8,647 nt of DNA from an uncultured Clostridia bacterium (GCA_934486495.1 CAKSPW010000084.1:1-8647); one strand, 5' to 3'; shown: positions 1-6,525, counted from the first letter of the stretch. Program-made: numbers and translations. The notes: a model not told the origin generated them from the sequence alone.

Positions 1-1
1 G

Positions 2-595
2 ACAGTCAAGAACATTTACGGCAGTGCGACAGTCGAGGACATTTGCGACAATGTGACAGTCAAGAACATTTGCGGCAATGCGACAGTCGAGTACATTCGC
101 GGCAATACGACAGTCGAGTCCATTTGCGACAGTGCGACAGTCAAGAACATTTACGGCAGTGCGACAGTCGAGTCCATTTACGGCAATACGACAGTCAAGA
201 ACATTTGCGACAGTGCGACAGTCAAGAACATTTACGGCAGTGCGACAGTCGAGGACATTTGCGACAATGTGACAGTCAAGAACATTTGCGGCAGTGCGAC
301 AGTCGAGTCCATTTACGGCAATACGACAGTCAAGAACATTTACAACAGTGCGACAGTCGAGTCCATTTACGGCAGTGTGACAGTCAAGAACATTTACAAC
401 AGTGCGACAGTCGAGTCCATTTACGGCAGTGTGACAGTCGAGGACATTTGCGACAGTGCGACAGTCAAGAACATTTGCGGCAATGCGACAGTCGAGTCCA
501 TTTGCGACAGTGCGACAGTCAAGAACATTTACGGCAGTGCGACAGTCGAGGACATTCGCGGCAATACGACAGTCAAGAACATTTACGACAGTGCG
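2..595 (+). repeat. Tandem array of 22 x 27-bp units
   Basis: Contiguous 27-bp units, each starting ACAGTC, run without spacers from the window edge, so the array may be longer than seen. Larger duplications are visible. Bases 1-77 match 217-293 exactly (offset of eight units), and 326-379 matches 380-433 exactly (offset of two units). This indicates growth by unequal recombination or slippage. Differences between units fall at a few codon positions and are nearly all transitions (AAG/GAG, TAC/TGC/CGC, GGC/GAC/AAC, AGT/AAT, GCG/GTG/ACG). The exception is the fourth codon, which takes AAC, GAC, TCC or TAC. Confidence 0.95.
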
Positions 596-739
596 ACTAT
601 AGTAACTTCACCGGTTATAAAATGGAACAAATTAAGTAAGGCGAATTTGTCGGGTAATGCCACAATTAAAGACTGTTTCACTAAAACTATATACCAAAGC
701 GGTAATTGGACGTTTAAAGAGGTAAAAAATGAAGAATAA
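2..739 (+). CDS. Nonapeptide-repeat protein, probable beta-solenoid (5' end outside window)
   Basis: The reading frame is open from the window edge to a TAA at 737-739, so the true start lies upstream; a GTG at 53 is inside the repeats and is unlikely to be the start. The visible 245 residues begin with 22 tandem nine-residue units of the form T-V-(K/E)-(N/S/D/Y)-I-(Y/C/R)-(G/D/N)-(S/N)-(A/T/V). Thr, Val and Ile at unit positions 1, 2 and 5 never vary, as expected for inward-facing residues of a beta-helix. Units starting TVK and TVE are equal in number (11 each) and mostly alternate. After the array a unique tail of about 50 residues keeps degenerate copies (for example SGNATIKDCF), and this tail decides the frame. 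No signal peptide or membrane segment is visible, but the N-terminus is missing. Function is unknown; a structural, binding or surface role is only a guess. It lies upstream of the replication operon on the same strand. Confidence 0.72.
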   Translation, partial: TVKNIYGSATVEDICDNVTVKNICGNATVEYIRGNTTVESICDSATVKNIYGSATVESIYGNTTVKNICDSATVKNIYGSATVEDICDNVTVKNICGSATVESIYGNTTVKNIYNSATVESIYGSVTVKNIYNSATVESIYGSVTVEDICDSATVKNICGNATVESICDSATVKNIYGSATVEDIRGNTTVKNIYDSATIVTSPVIKWNKLSKANLSGNATIKDCFTKTIYQSGNWTFKEVKNEE

Positions 740-773
740 AAAAAATCGGCCGGCTACATGGACAGCCGACCGA
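738..773 (-). terminator. Possible minus-strand intrinsic terminator
   Basis: A ten-base-pair stem with one mismatch (746-755 with 764-773, arms TCGGCCGGCT and AGCCGACCGA) encloses an eight-base loop. It is bordered on the left by eight A residues (738-745). Read on the minus strand this is a GC-rich hairpin followed by a T-run, the form of a Rho-independent terminator. It would stop antisense transcription entering the repeat gene. Read on the plus strand there is no T-run after the stem, so it is not an obvious terminator for the repeat gene itself, although the hairpin may still protect the mRNA 3' end. Confidence 0.45.
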
Positions 774-774
774 C

Positions 775-833
775 AGGCAATATTGCCTCACAGAAATAAC
801 CTGACATTGTCAGTATAGCACATTTTCGTGAGG
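775..833 (+). promoter_or_regulatory. Structured leader or operator region before the replication operon
   Basis: Three symmetric elements are packed into about 60 bases: a perfect 14-bp palindrome AGGCAATATTGCCT (775-788), CTGAC paired with GTCAG around a three-base loop (801-813), and CCTCAC (786-791) paired with GTGAGG (828-833) enclosing the latter. The region sits directly upstream of the first operon gene, whose AGGAG lies at 844-848. It may be a repressor operator or a folded 5' leader. I could not pick a convincing -35/-10 pair here, so the promoter itself is not assigned. Confidence 0.4.
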
Positions 834-858
834 TTGTCAAGAGAGGAGTAAAAAAATA

Positions 859-1077
859 ATGGACAAGTTAGTATTTAATGTACCGAAGAGCGCGGTATCA
901 AATGAGGGTATAGTTGTCAGAATTGACGCAGAAGCGGCGGCTATGCTGCTGGATATTTCCGACAAAACAGGTATGGATAAAAAATATATAGTTTCGGAGA
1001 TGATAAAGTTTTCATATCCGAGAACGGAAATAGAGCGTGTAAAGCTTAATTTCAAGGAAGGAGTTACAAAAATATGA
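859..1077 (+). CDS. Small ribbon-helix-helix-like protein, first gene of operon
   Basis: A 72-residue protein starting at ATG 859, preceded by AGGAG at 844-848 (ten-base spacing). After a short N-terminal arm, residues 17-23 (GIVVRID) could form a beta strand. Helix-prone stretches follow at about 24-36 and 40-51, separated by T-G; this strand-helix-helix order resembles Arc/CopG-type DNA-binding proteins. Small proteins of this kind often open phage early operons, where they could act as regulators or accessory factors. The structured non-coding stretch immediately upstream would be a plausible binding site, which is inference only. Its stop codon overlaps the next start in ATGA, so translation of the two is probably coupled. 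The assignment rests on pattern and length alone, and it could be an unrelated small phage protein. Confidence 0.6.
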   Translation: MDKLVFNVPKSAVSNEGIVVRIDAEAAAMLLDISDKTGMDKKYIVSEMIKFSYPRTEIERVKLNFKEGVTKI

Positions 1078-1574
1078 CTTTATATGAAATCAAAGAGGAT
1101 ATATTAAAAGCTATAAACAATATTGAGATTGACGAGGATACCGGAGAAATAATGAATACCAATGCACTGGATGATTTGCAAGAGCAATTCAGCGATAAAG
1201 CTGAAAATATTGCATTGTATATAAAAAACACAAATGCAGAAGCCGAAGCTATCAAATTTGAGGAAAAAAGACTTTCGGAAAGACGTAAGACTTTAGAGAA
1301 TAAGGCTGAACGCTTAAAGCAATATTTGTCGGCGGCAATGAATGAGGTAGGAGCGGATAAAATAAGTACTTCAAAAGTCGCGTTAAGTTTCAGAAAAACA
1401 AGTGTAGTTGAAGTTGATGACGGTTTTGTCGATTGGGCGGAAAAGAATGCGGATTTTCTGCTTGACTATGAGCCACCTACAGTAAGCAAGACAGCCATTA
1501 GAGACGCTATAAAAAACGGGTCGATAATAGAACATGCGCATCTGATAAAGCGCAAAAATTTGATAATAAGGTAG
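1074..1574 (+). CDS. Siphovirus Gp157-family protein
   Basis: A 166-residue protein of the Gp157 family (recognised by overall pattern; the family was named from a Streptococcus thermophilus phage protein and is common in Firmicute phage early regions). Residues 1-50 hold the typical N-terminal part with the segment IDEDTGEI. Residues about 51-92 are a charged coiled-coil-like helix rich in Glu, Lys and Arg. The C-terminal part contains the family-like PPTVSKTAIRDAIKNG segment (134-149), which is followed by basic residues. The biochemical role is unproven. Gp157 has been linked to phage resistance when expressed in the host, and its constant position beside recombination ATPases suggests a role in DNA replication or recombination. 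The start ATG overlaps the preceding stop and is served by AAGGAAGGAG at 1054-1063. Confidence 0.85.
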   Translation: MTLYEIKEDILKAINNIEIDEDTGEIMNTNALDDLQEQFSDKAENIALYIKNTNAEAEAIKFEEKRLSERRKTLENKAERLKQYLSAAMNEVGADKISTSKVALSFRKTSVVEVDDGFVDWAEKNADFLLDYEPPTVSKTAIRDAIKNGSIIEHAHLIKRKNLIIR

Positions 1575-1583
1575 GTGAAAAAT

Positions 1584-2204
1584 ATGGGTGTACCGGTATT
1601 AATAATAGGTGCTTCCGGGAGCGGAAAAAGTACAAGTCTGAGAAATTTTTCGGAAAATGATGTGACAATATTTAATGTCGCAAACAAAATGATGCCTTTC
1701 AAAAAAAGGCTTCATGTAATAAACAATGCGGACTATGAGGTAATCGGTAAAGAATTGTCAAAAAAAGATAAAAAGATTTATGTCATTGACGACAGCCAAT
1801 ACCTTTTAGCTTTCGAAATGTTTAACAGAGCAAAAGAAACCGGATATGGAAAATTTACAGACATAGCACTTCGTTTCAGAAATATGCTTGACTTTATTAT
1901 AAGGCAGCTTCCAAACGATGTGACAGTATACTTTTTGCATCACAGCGAAGAAACCGAAAGCGGAAAAATAAAGGCTAAGACAATCGGAAAAATGTTAGAT
2001 AATCAATTAACTGTCGAGGGATTATTTAGTATCGTCTTGTATTGCAAAATTGACGGTGATAAGCATATATTTGAAACACAGTCAGACGGTTATACAACAG
2101 CCAAATCACCTATGGAGATGTTTGACAGAGTTATCGATAATGATTTAAAGGCAGTGGATAACACAATAAGAGAATATTATAATTTAACGGAGGTAACACA
2201 ATGA
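1584..2204 (+). CDS. P-loop ATPase, Sak4/AAA_24-like phage recombination protein
   Basis: A 206-residue RecA-fold ATPase. The Walker A motif is GASGSGKST (residues 9-17) and the Walker B strand is IYVIDD (65-70). FLHHSEE at 118-124 sits where related proteins carry a sensor. The stretch from about 134 (IGKMLDNQLTVEGLF) to the end (TTAKSPMEMF, NDLKAVDNTIREYY) matches the pattern of the phage nucleotide-binding AAA_24 family that includes Sak4. Sak4 proteins are ATPases linked to single-strand annealing and recombination with an SSB partner. The SSB-like DUF669 gene that follows supports this reading. An in-frame GTG at 1575 directly follows the previous stop, but TAGGTG at 1572-1577 fits ATG 1584 better, so I prefer ATG 1584. 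The end overlaps the next gene by four bases. Confidence 0.85.
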   Translation: MGVPVLIIGASGSGKSTSLRNFSENDVTIFNVANKMMPFKKRLHVINNADYEVIGKELSKKDKKIYVIDDSQYLLAFEMFNRAKETGYGKFTDIALRFRNMLDFIIRQLPNDVTVYFLHHSEETESGKIKAKTIGKMLDNQLTVEGLFSIVLYCKIDGDKHIFETQSDGYTTAKSPMEMFDRVIDNDLKAVDNTIREYYNLTEVTQ

Positions 2205-2794
2205 AAAAAATAAACGGATTTGAAAAAGCAACAGTATACACAGGTGAAAGCAATCAGCTTCCAAAAGGCGGATACATAGTTAAAATTATGGACTGTAAAG
2301 AAATTCACGGGGAAAAAAATGGGGATTCATTCAGTTATCTTGATTTTGCGTATGATGTGATTGAGGGAGAATATAAAGACCATTTCAAAGAATTGTATAA
2401 AAACGATTCAAATGAGGTTAAAAAATGGAAAGGCATTTACAAGGCTTTTATCCCTCAAGAAGGAAAACAATATTATGAAGAAGACGTTAATCGTTTCAAA
2501 ACTATGATAGTAAATTTTGAAGAGAGTAATCAGGGCTATCATTGGGACTGGGATGAAACTAAACTAAAAGGCAAGACAATCGGTGTTGTGTATGGTGAAA
2601 AAGAGTTTGAAACGCCGCAGGGTAACGTTATTGTAATTACAGAGCCCAGATATTTTACTTCTGCAGAAAACGTTAGGACAGGGAAATTTAAGGAGCCGAA
2701 ATTTAAAAAGCTTCAAAAAAGTCAAGATTTTACAAGTGATTTTAAAACTCCGGAAAATGATTCGGATAACGAGCTTCCATTCTGGAAAGTATGA
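2201..2794 (+). CDS. DUF669 protein, probable phage single-stranded DNA-binding protein
   Basis: A 197-residue protein matching the DUF669 pattern, with conserved-looking segments LPKGGYIVKIMDCKEI (residues 20-35), SYLDFAYDVIEGEY (45-58) and LKGKTIGVVYGEKEF (122-136). These suggest a small beta-rich domain. After a lysine-rich linker (about 165-180) it ends in an acidic tail, ENDSDNELPF, followed by WKV. The tail resembles the C-terminal acidic peptide (ending in D-D-D-I-P-F) that bacterial and phage SSB proteins use to recruit partners. I infer an SSB-like role, coating single-stranded DNA at forks and feeding the Sak4-like ATPase. It is expressed within the operon from GGAGG at 2189-2193 and overlaps both neighbours by four bases (ATGA). 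The family itself is formally of unknown function. Confidence 0.82.
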   Translation: MKKINGFEKATVYTGESNQLPKGGYIVKIMDCKEIHGEKNGDSFSYLDFAYDVIEGEYKDHFKELYKNDSNEVKKWKGIYKAFIPQEGKQYYEEDVNRFKTMIVNFEESNQGYHWDWDETKLKGKTIGVVYGEKEFETPQGNVIVITEPRYFTSAENVRTGKFKEPKFKKLQKSQDFTSDFKTPENDSDNELPFWKV

Positions 2795-3309
2795 CACCGA
2801 GAGAAATGGAACACGTGCTCGAAAGTATCGTTATCATAGTGGATACAAGAGAGCATATAACGGAAGATTTAAAAAAACGCATGAACAATACCGGATATAA
2901 ATATTATCGAAAATGCCTTAATTTTGGTGACTACAGCGCAGAATATTCAGTCAACGGAAAAATATATTCGTTAGAAAGCGAATGCGTTATAGAACGCAAA
3001 ATGAGCCTTGACGAAATATGCAGTAATTTTACTAAAGGGCGGCAACGATTTGAACGTGAATTTGAACGTGCAAGAGCCGCCGGAGCAAAAATACACTTAA
3101 TAGTCGAAAATGGGAGCTATGAGAAAATATTAACCGGAGATTACAGAAGCAGACTGTCATCCGATTGCTTATATTCATCCCTTATTGCGTTTTGCGACAG
3201 GTACAACTTAACAATACATTTTTGTGAGCCGGACACCACCCCGTCATTGATGAGGAAAATTTTCTATCATCATATTCGGAATACACTGAAAAAAGAGGTG
3301 GATATATGA
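2791..3309 (+). CDS. ERCC4/XPF-type nuclease domain protein
   Basis: A 172-residue single-domain nuclease. The family signature is complete: VDTRE at residues 17-21, GDY at 46-48 and IERK at 67-70, giving the acidic and lysine residues of the GD...ERK active site of XPF/ERCC4/Mus81 nucleases. Helices after the active site carry R-Q-R-F-E-R-E-F, usual in phage members. No helicase domain or helix-hairpin-helix is fused, so it is a minimal nuclease. Known relatives cut branched or flap DNA; here it probably resolves recombination or replication intermediates made by the flanking ATPase and SSB-like proteins. Start ATG 2791 overlaps the upstream TGA. The ribosome binding site is weak (GGAAAG just before), so translation likely depends on coupling. 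A second in-frame ATG at 2806 is possible. Confidence 0.88.
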   Translation: MTPREMEHVLESIVIIVDTREHITEDLKKRMNNTGYKYYRKCLNFGDYSAEYSVNGKIYSLESECVIERKMSLDEICSNFTKGRQRFEREFERARAAGAKIHLIVENGSYEKILTGDYRSRLSSDCLYSSLIAFCDRYNLTIHFCEPDTTPSLMRKIFYHHIRNTLKKEVDI

Positions 3310-3848
3310 ACAGCATAGCAGAAGCAATCAGACAGACCGTCACCATGACAGAAGTATGCAAGCATTACGGATTTACCCCGAACAGGGCAGGATTTATACA
3401 CTGCCCTTTCCACCCCGGGGACAGAGACGCGTCTTTAAAGATATATCCGAATAATCGCGGCTGGAACTGTTTCGGGTGCGGAAAAGGCGGCAGCGTGATA
3501 GATTTTGTAAAGGAATTGTGCGGTGTGGAGTTTAAAGAAGCTATTAGAATAATTGATAATGAGTTTGGATTGGGATTGCCTATCGATAAAAAAGCTTCGT
3601 ATCGCGAACAGATGCGTTTCAGACAGAAATACAACAAAATAAAGCAGCAAAGAAGAAGCGAAGAAAACGAACGCTTAAAAGCAAAATCAGACTATGAGCA
3701 TTGGCTGAATGAATGGATATGTGCCGATATGATTATCAGTCATTTTAAACCTAAAAAGGCAACAGATGAAATTGATGACATTCTTAAAGCCGCATACTTA
3801 AATGTACTTATAGCCGGATATATGCTTGACAGCTTAGAGGAGGGATAA
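3306..3848 (+). CDS. Stand-alone CHC2 zinc-finger (DnaG-type primase N-terminal domain) protein
   Basis: A 180-residue protein whose first about 100 residues form a CHC2 zinc-binding domain. Cys33, His36, Cys55 and Cys58 are the visible zinc ligands, in the contexts HCPFHPGD and WNCFGCGKGG. The segment SVIDFVKELCGVEFKEAIRIID (64-85) is the usual helix after the finger. In DnaG this domain binds single-stranded template and sets priming sites. The TOPRIM catalytic domain of DnaG is absent. The rest (about 100-180) is charged and helical, with no motif I recognise. It presumably works with the adjacent DUF927 helicase, as such pairs do in Firmicute phages. GAGGTG at 3296-3301 precedes the ATG, which overlaps the previous stop. 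Catalytic primase activity cannot be shown from this protein alone. Confidence 0.87.
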   Translation: MNSIAEAIRQTVTMTEVCKHYGFTPNRAGFIHCPFHPGDRDASLKIYPNNRGWNCFGCGKGGSVIDFVKELCGVEFKEAIRIIDNEFGLGLPIDKKASYREQMRFRQKYNKIKQQRRSEENERLKAKSDYEHWLNEWICADMIISHFKPKKATDEIDDILKAAYLNVLIAGYMLDSLEEG

Positions 3849-3849
3849 C

Positions 3850-5712
3850 GTGGATGAAATACAAATACCGGATTTTACACGCGAAGAATATTTGACAACA
3901 TCAAAACCGTATGAATGGCTAAACAGTTTTTCATCAAATAAATTTCAGCTGGCACAATTGCTTGCTCAGATATGCGTTAAAGCGTCACTTATCGGTGTTA
4001 AAAATTTTAAGGGATTATTCAAACTGTATTTGGAAAGTATCCGCAATAAATCGGGGGACATACCGATTAATTCAACAAATTTTGAAGGTCAGGAGCTTCA
4101 GCTTGATTGCGGTGGTTGGGTATGTGATGATTTCGGAATAACATCAACGGATAATCGCGGCTGTGAAATTATAGCATGTCCACATCCGATTATGCCGGTG
4201 CAAAGACTTATAAATATTGACAGTAATACCGAAAAATTAAGAATAGCATACAAAAAAGGTTATCAGTGGCGATTTATCAACGTGGATAAAAAGACATTGG
4301 CGAGCAATAATTCAATACTACAGCTTGCGGATTATGGCGTTGCGGTTAACAGTGAAAACAGCCGATATTTAGTAAAATATTTAACTGATATAGAAAGTTT
4401 AAATTATGACAGAATACCGGAAATAAACAGTGTCGGGCGGCTGGGCTGGATAAATGAGTATGGTTTTAGCCCATATGTTGAAAATTTGGTTTTTGACGGT
4501 GATACGACATTCAAACATTTTTTTGAAAGTGTTAAATCTTTCGGGAACTACGCAAAATGGTTGGAAGTTGCGGAAACCGTCAGAAAAGGCAGCAGCATTC
4601 CGGCAAGGATTGTATTAGCGGCATCATTTGCAAGTGTTCTTGTCGAGAAATTAGGAGGATTACCGTTTTTTGTACACCTTTGGGGAAATACCGAGGGCGG
4701 TAAAACCGTTGCGTTAATGTTGGCGGCAAGTGTATGGGCAAATCCGAGAATGGGCGAATACGTACACAGTTTTAACGGTACCGGAGTCGCACAGGAGTTA
4801 TCTGCAAGTTTCGTGAACAGCTTACCGCTGATACTTGATGAATTGCAAATTGTTAAGGAAAAGAAAGATTTCGACCAAATGATATATCAATTATCAGAGG
4901 GTGTCGGCAGACAACGAGGAAACATAAGCGGTGGATTGAGAAAGACAGGTACATGGAATAATTGTATTATAACGTCGGGAGAAATGCCTATATCAAATAC
5001 AAGTTCCGGTGGCGGTGCTGTTAACAGAATAATTGATGTTGAATACACAGATGTAATATTTGAAAATCCTGTTTATGTAGCGGAAACCATTAAAAAGAAT
5101 TACGGTTTTGCGGGAAAGCTGTTTGTTGATAAAATCAGCGATGACAATGTAATGGACGAAATCAAAACGAAGCATAAGGAGTTTTTAAAGCTCCTGCAAC
5201 AATCGGAGAGTACGGACAAGCAATCAATGGCGGCAAGCATTATTTTGACAGCGGATTTTTATGCAGAACGCTTTATATTTAATGACGGAATAACATTATC
5301 GGTTGATGATATAAAACCGTTTTTAAGCACAAAAACGGATGTGTCGCAAAACTTGCGGGCGTATGATTATATTATGGATGTAATTGCGATGAATGAAAGT
5401 AAATTTACTACGAACATGCATGCCGTCAAAGAAGGGTGCGAAGTTTGGGGCAAGATTGATGATGAATTTATATATTTCAATGCCACAAAATTCAGAAGTG
5501 TATTAAAAGACGGGGGATTCAACCCTACATCATTTATCAGCTGGCTGAAGAAAAATAACCTTATTGAATGTGATAAGAAACAAACGAGCAGGCTCAAAAA
5601 AATAGGGAGAACTCCTGTCAGATGCGTTTTTCTCAAGATTGAACCTGAACGTTATGAGAATGGCTTCAGAGAGTACGATGGAGATACCCCCCCATTCGAA
5701 AAAGGTAACTAA
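3850..5712 (+). CDS. DUF927 superfamily replicative helicase/ATPase
   Basis: A 620-residue protein with the DUF927 pattern. It has an N-terminal region of about 180 residues, then RLGWINEYGF (197-206), and an ATPase core with Walker A GNTEGGKT (279-286), Walker B LPLILDE (325-331, acidic pair D330/E331) and a sensor-like IITSGEMP (373-380). The C-terminal 120 residues look like a winged-helix-type DNA-binding domain. DUF927 proteins are predicted helicases that accompany primase fragments in phages and mobile elements. The gene begins with GTG 3850, two bases after the previous stop, with a strong AGAGGAGGG at 3836-3844; the ATG at 3854 is out of frame. It closes the operon, and its stop codon lies within the first GTAACT repeat of the non-coding region that follows. 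Confidence 0.88.
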   Translation: MDEIQIPDFTREEYLTTSKPYEWLNSFSSNKFQLAQLLAQICVKASLIGVKNFKGLFKLYLESIRNKSGDIPINSTNFEGQELQLDCGGWVCDDFGITSTDNRGCEIIACPHPIMPVQRLINIDSNTEKLRIAYKKGYQWRFINVDKKTLASNNSILQLADYGVAVNSENSRYLVKYLTDIESLNYDRIPEINSVGRLGWINEYGFSPYVENLVFDGDTTFKHFFESVKSFGNYAKWLEVAETVRKGSSIPARIVLAASFASVLVEKLGGLPFFVHLWGNTEGGKTVALMLAASVWANPRMGEYVHSFNGTGVAQELSASFVNSLPLILDELQIVKEKKDFDQMIYQLSEGVGRQRGNISGGLRKTGTWNNCIITSGEMPISNTSSGGGAVNRIIDVEYTDVIFENPVYVAETIKKNYGFAGKLFVDKISDDNVMDEIKTKHKEFLKLLQQSESTDKQSMAASIILTADFYAERFIFNDGITLSVDDIKPFLSTKTDVSQNLRAYDYIMDVIAMNESKFTTNMHAVKEGCEVWGKIDDEFIYFNATKFRSVLKDGGFNPTSFISWLKKNNLIECDKKQTSRLKKIGRTPVRCVFLKIEPERYENGFREYDGDTPPFEKGN

Positions 5713-5888
5713 GTAACTGAAATAACTGCAAAAAATAATAAGCCTTATATAGAAATAAAAAAAATAAAAAAATACATATAGGGAGTTTAAAAAAAATCAG
5801 TAATTCAGTTACCACACCCCATAAACCGCATAACACCGCCGTTTGTCGAGGTAACTACATCAAAAATAAAAATGTTACCTTAGTCACC
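5704..5888. other. Candidate replication origin or operator cluster (GTAACT repeats with A/T-rich core)
   Basis: Copies of GTAACT occur at 5705-5710, 5713-5718 and 5851-5856, with a near copy at 5722-5727. Inverted copies are AGTTAC at 5807-5812 and GTTACC at 5874-5879. Longer symmetries are GTAACTGAA (5713-5721) against TTCAGTTAC (5804-5812), and GGTAACTAAGTAAC (5704-5717) against GTTACCTTAGTCACC (5874-5888). Between the two groups, 5728-5800 is almost only A and T. Iterons plus an A/T-rich stretch just after primase-helicase genes suggest an origin of replication; a repressor or activator operator for the following genes is the alternative. No open frame of note lies here. Confidence 0.45.
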
Positions 5889-5903
5889 AAAAGGAGTAAA
5901 AAT

Positions 5904-6134
5904 ATGACAAATAATAAATTAAAAACAATAGCTAATAGCCTGTCGGACTCGTATATCGCTTCCCCGGATGATTTTCCGAGACAGTTTGAAAGAGTTATGC
6001 CAAAAGATGTATCGGTGCGTGACGGATATGTTATAGGACATCTAATGGATGTGTACCGGGAAGCAAAACAGGGCGGTATATCTGCGAATGAGGCAAGAGC
6101 GAGACAAAAAAGAATACTTGAAAGGGTGATTTGA
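5904..6134 (+). CDS. Hypothetical phage protein, 76 residues
   Basis: I do not recognise this protein. It has a strong ribosome binding site, AGGAG at 5892-5896, seven bases before ATG 5904, and it is the first gene after the GTAACT-rich non-coding region, so it may begin a second transcription unit. The sequence is hydrophilic and mixed in charge. A probable helix at about 36-52 (SVRDGYVIGHLMDVYRE) is followed by a second at about 59-75 (SANEARARQKRILERVI). It has no cysteines and no membrane segment. Its length and position fit the small accessory proteins of phage early regions. The next gene starts directly after its stop codon, so the two are probably translated together. Confidence 0.7.
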   Translation: MTNNKLKTIANSLSDSYIASPDDFPRQFERVMPKDVSVRDGYVIGHLMDVYREAKQGGISANEARARQKRILERVI

Positions 6135-6491
6135 TTGACAAGCCATGAGCGAAAACTAAAAATGCAGCGCAGTTTAGAACGTGAGAAGAACAAAATCAAG
6201 CAAGCAGGAACGGACGCGGCGATTAATATATTGCAAGTCCTGCCGTGCTATATCTTAGCTTACAAGCACAAATTCGGCAATCTGAGGATAGAACGCTTTA
6301 TAACGGAGTTGTATCGGTTGACGGAAAAGGTAAAAAATGATGAACATTTGCTCGAAATTATGATTAATGAACTTGAATATGACAAGGGGATAAAAATTGA
6401 CATTGCAACCGGTGATGTGGACAATGTTTGGCGGGATGAGGGCGATACAAGAAAAGTTATTAATAAACCCAAAAAGGCGGTACGGGGCTAA
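6135..6491 (+). CDS. Hypothetical phage protein, 118 residues, TTG start
   Basis: I do not recognise this protein. The frame opens at TTG 6135 immediately after the preceding TGA. AAGGGTG at 6122-6128 gives six-base spacing and supports this start; the first in-frame ATG is at 6162 and has no clear ribosome binding site. The first 27 residues are very basic and helical (HERKLKMQRSLEREKNKIKQ), as in nucleic-acid-binding tails. A mostly helical body (about 28-85) follows, then a charged tail ending in KPKKAVRG. This architecture suggests a small DNA- or RNA-associated accessory protein, but no family or catalytic motif is visible. It is co-oriented with its neighbours. Confidence 0.68.
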   Translation: MTSHERKLKMQRSLEREKNKIKQAGTDAAINILQVLPCYILAYKHKFGNLRIERFITELYRLTEKVKNDEHLLEIMINELEYDKGIKIDIATGDVDNVWRDEGDTRKVINKPKKAVRG

Positions 6492-6525
6492 ACTGAAAGT
6501 AAAACATGAAAGGAAGTAAAATGAG

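Noticed and set aside
1..600. CRISPR array
   Set aside because: The repeat units are contiguous 27-bp copies with no unique spacers, they vary internally and they keep one protein reading frame into unique sequence.
43..639. Alternative open frames over the repeat array (frames encoding RQCDSQEHL-type or RQSRTF-type repeats)
   Set aside because: A repeat unit whose length is a multiple of three leaves every frame open once one unit lacks stops. Only the frame ending at 739 keeps repeat-like residues in the unique tail.
837..1055. Minus-strand open frames opposite the operon genes (also 1064-1255, 1466-1702, 2564-2797, 3365-3637, 4993-5175, 5367-5636, 5855-6199, 6260-6472, 6585-6779)
   Set aside because: They are shadows of well-supported plus-strand genes, lack ribosome binding sites and give low-complexity hydrophobic translations.
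1575..1583. GTG start for the Sak4-like ATPase
   Set aside because: The likely ribosome binding site would lie only about three bases away; ATG 1584 has better spacing and puts the Walker A strand at the usual distance.
5728..5800. Terminator after the DUF927 gene
   Set aside because: The stretch is A-rich on the plus strand with no GC-rich stem followed by T residues, so an intrinsic terminator is not supported.
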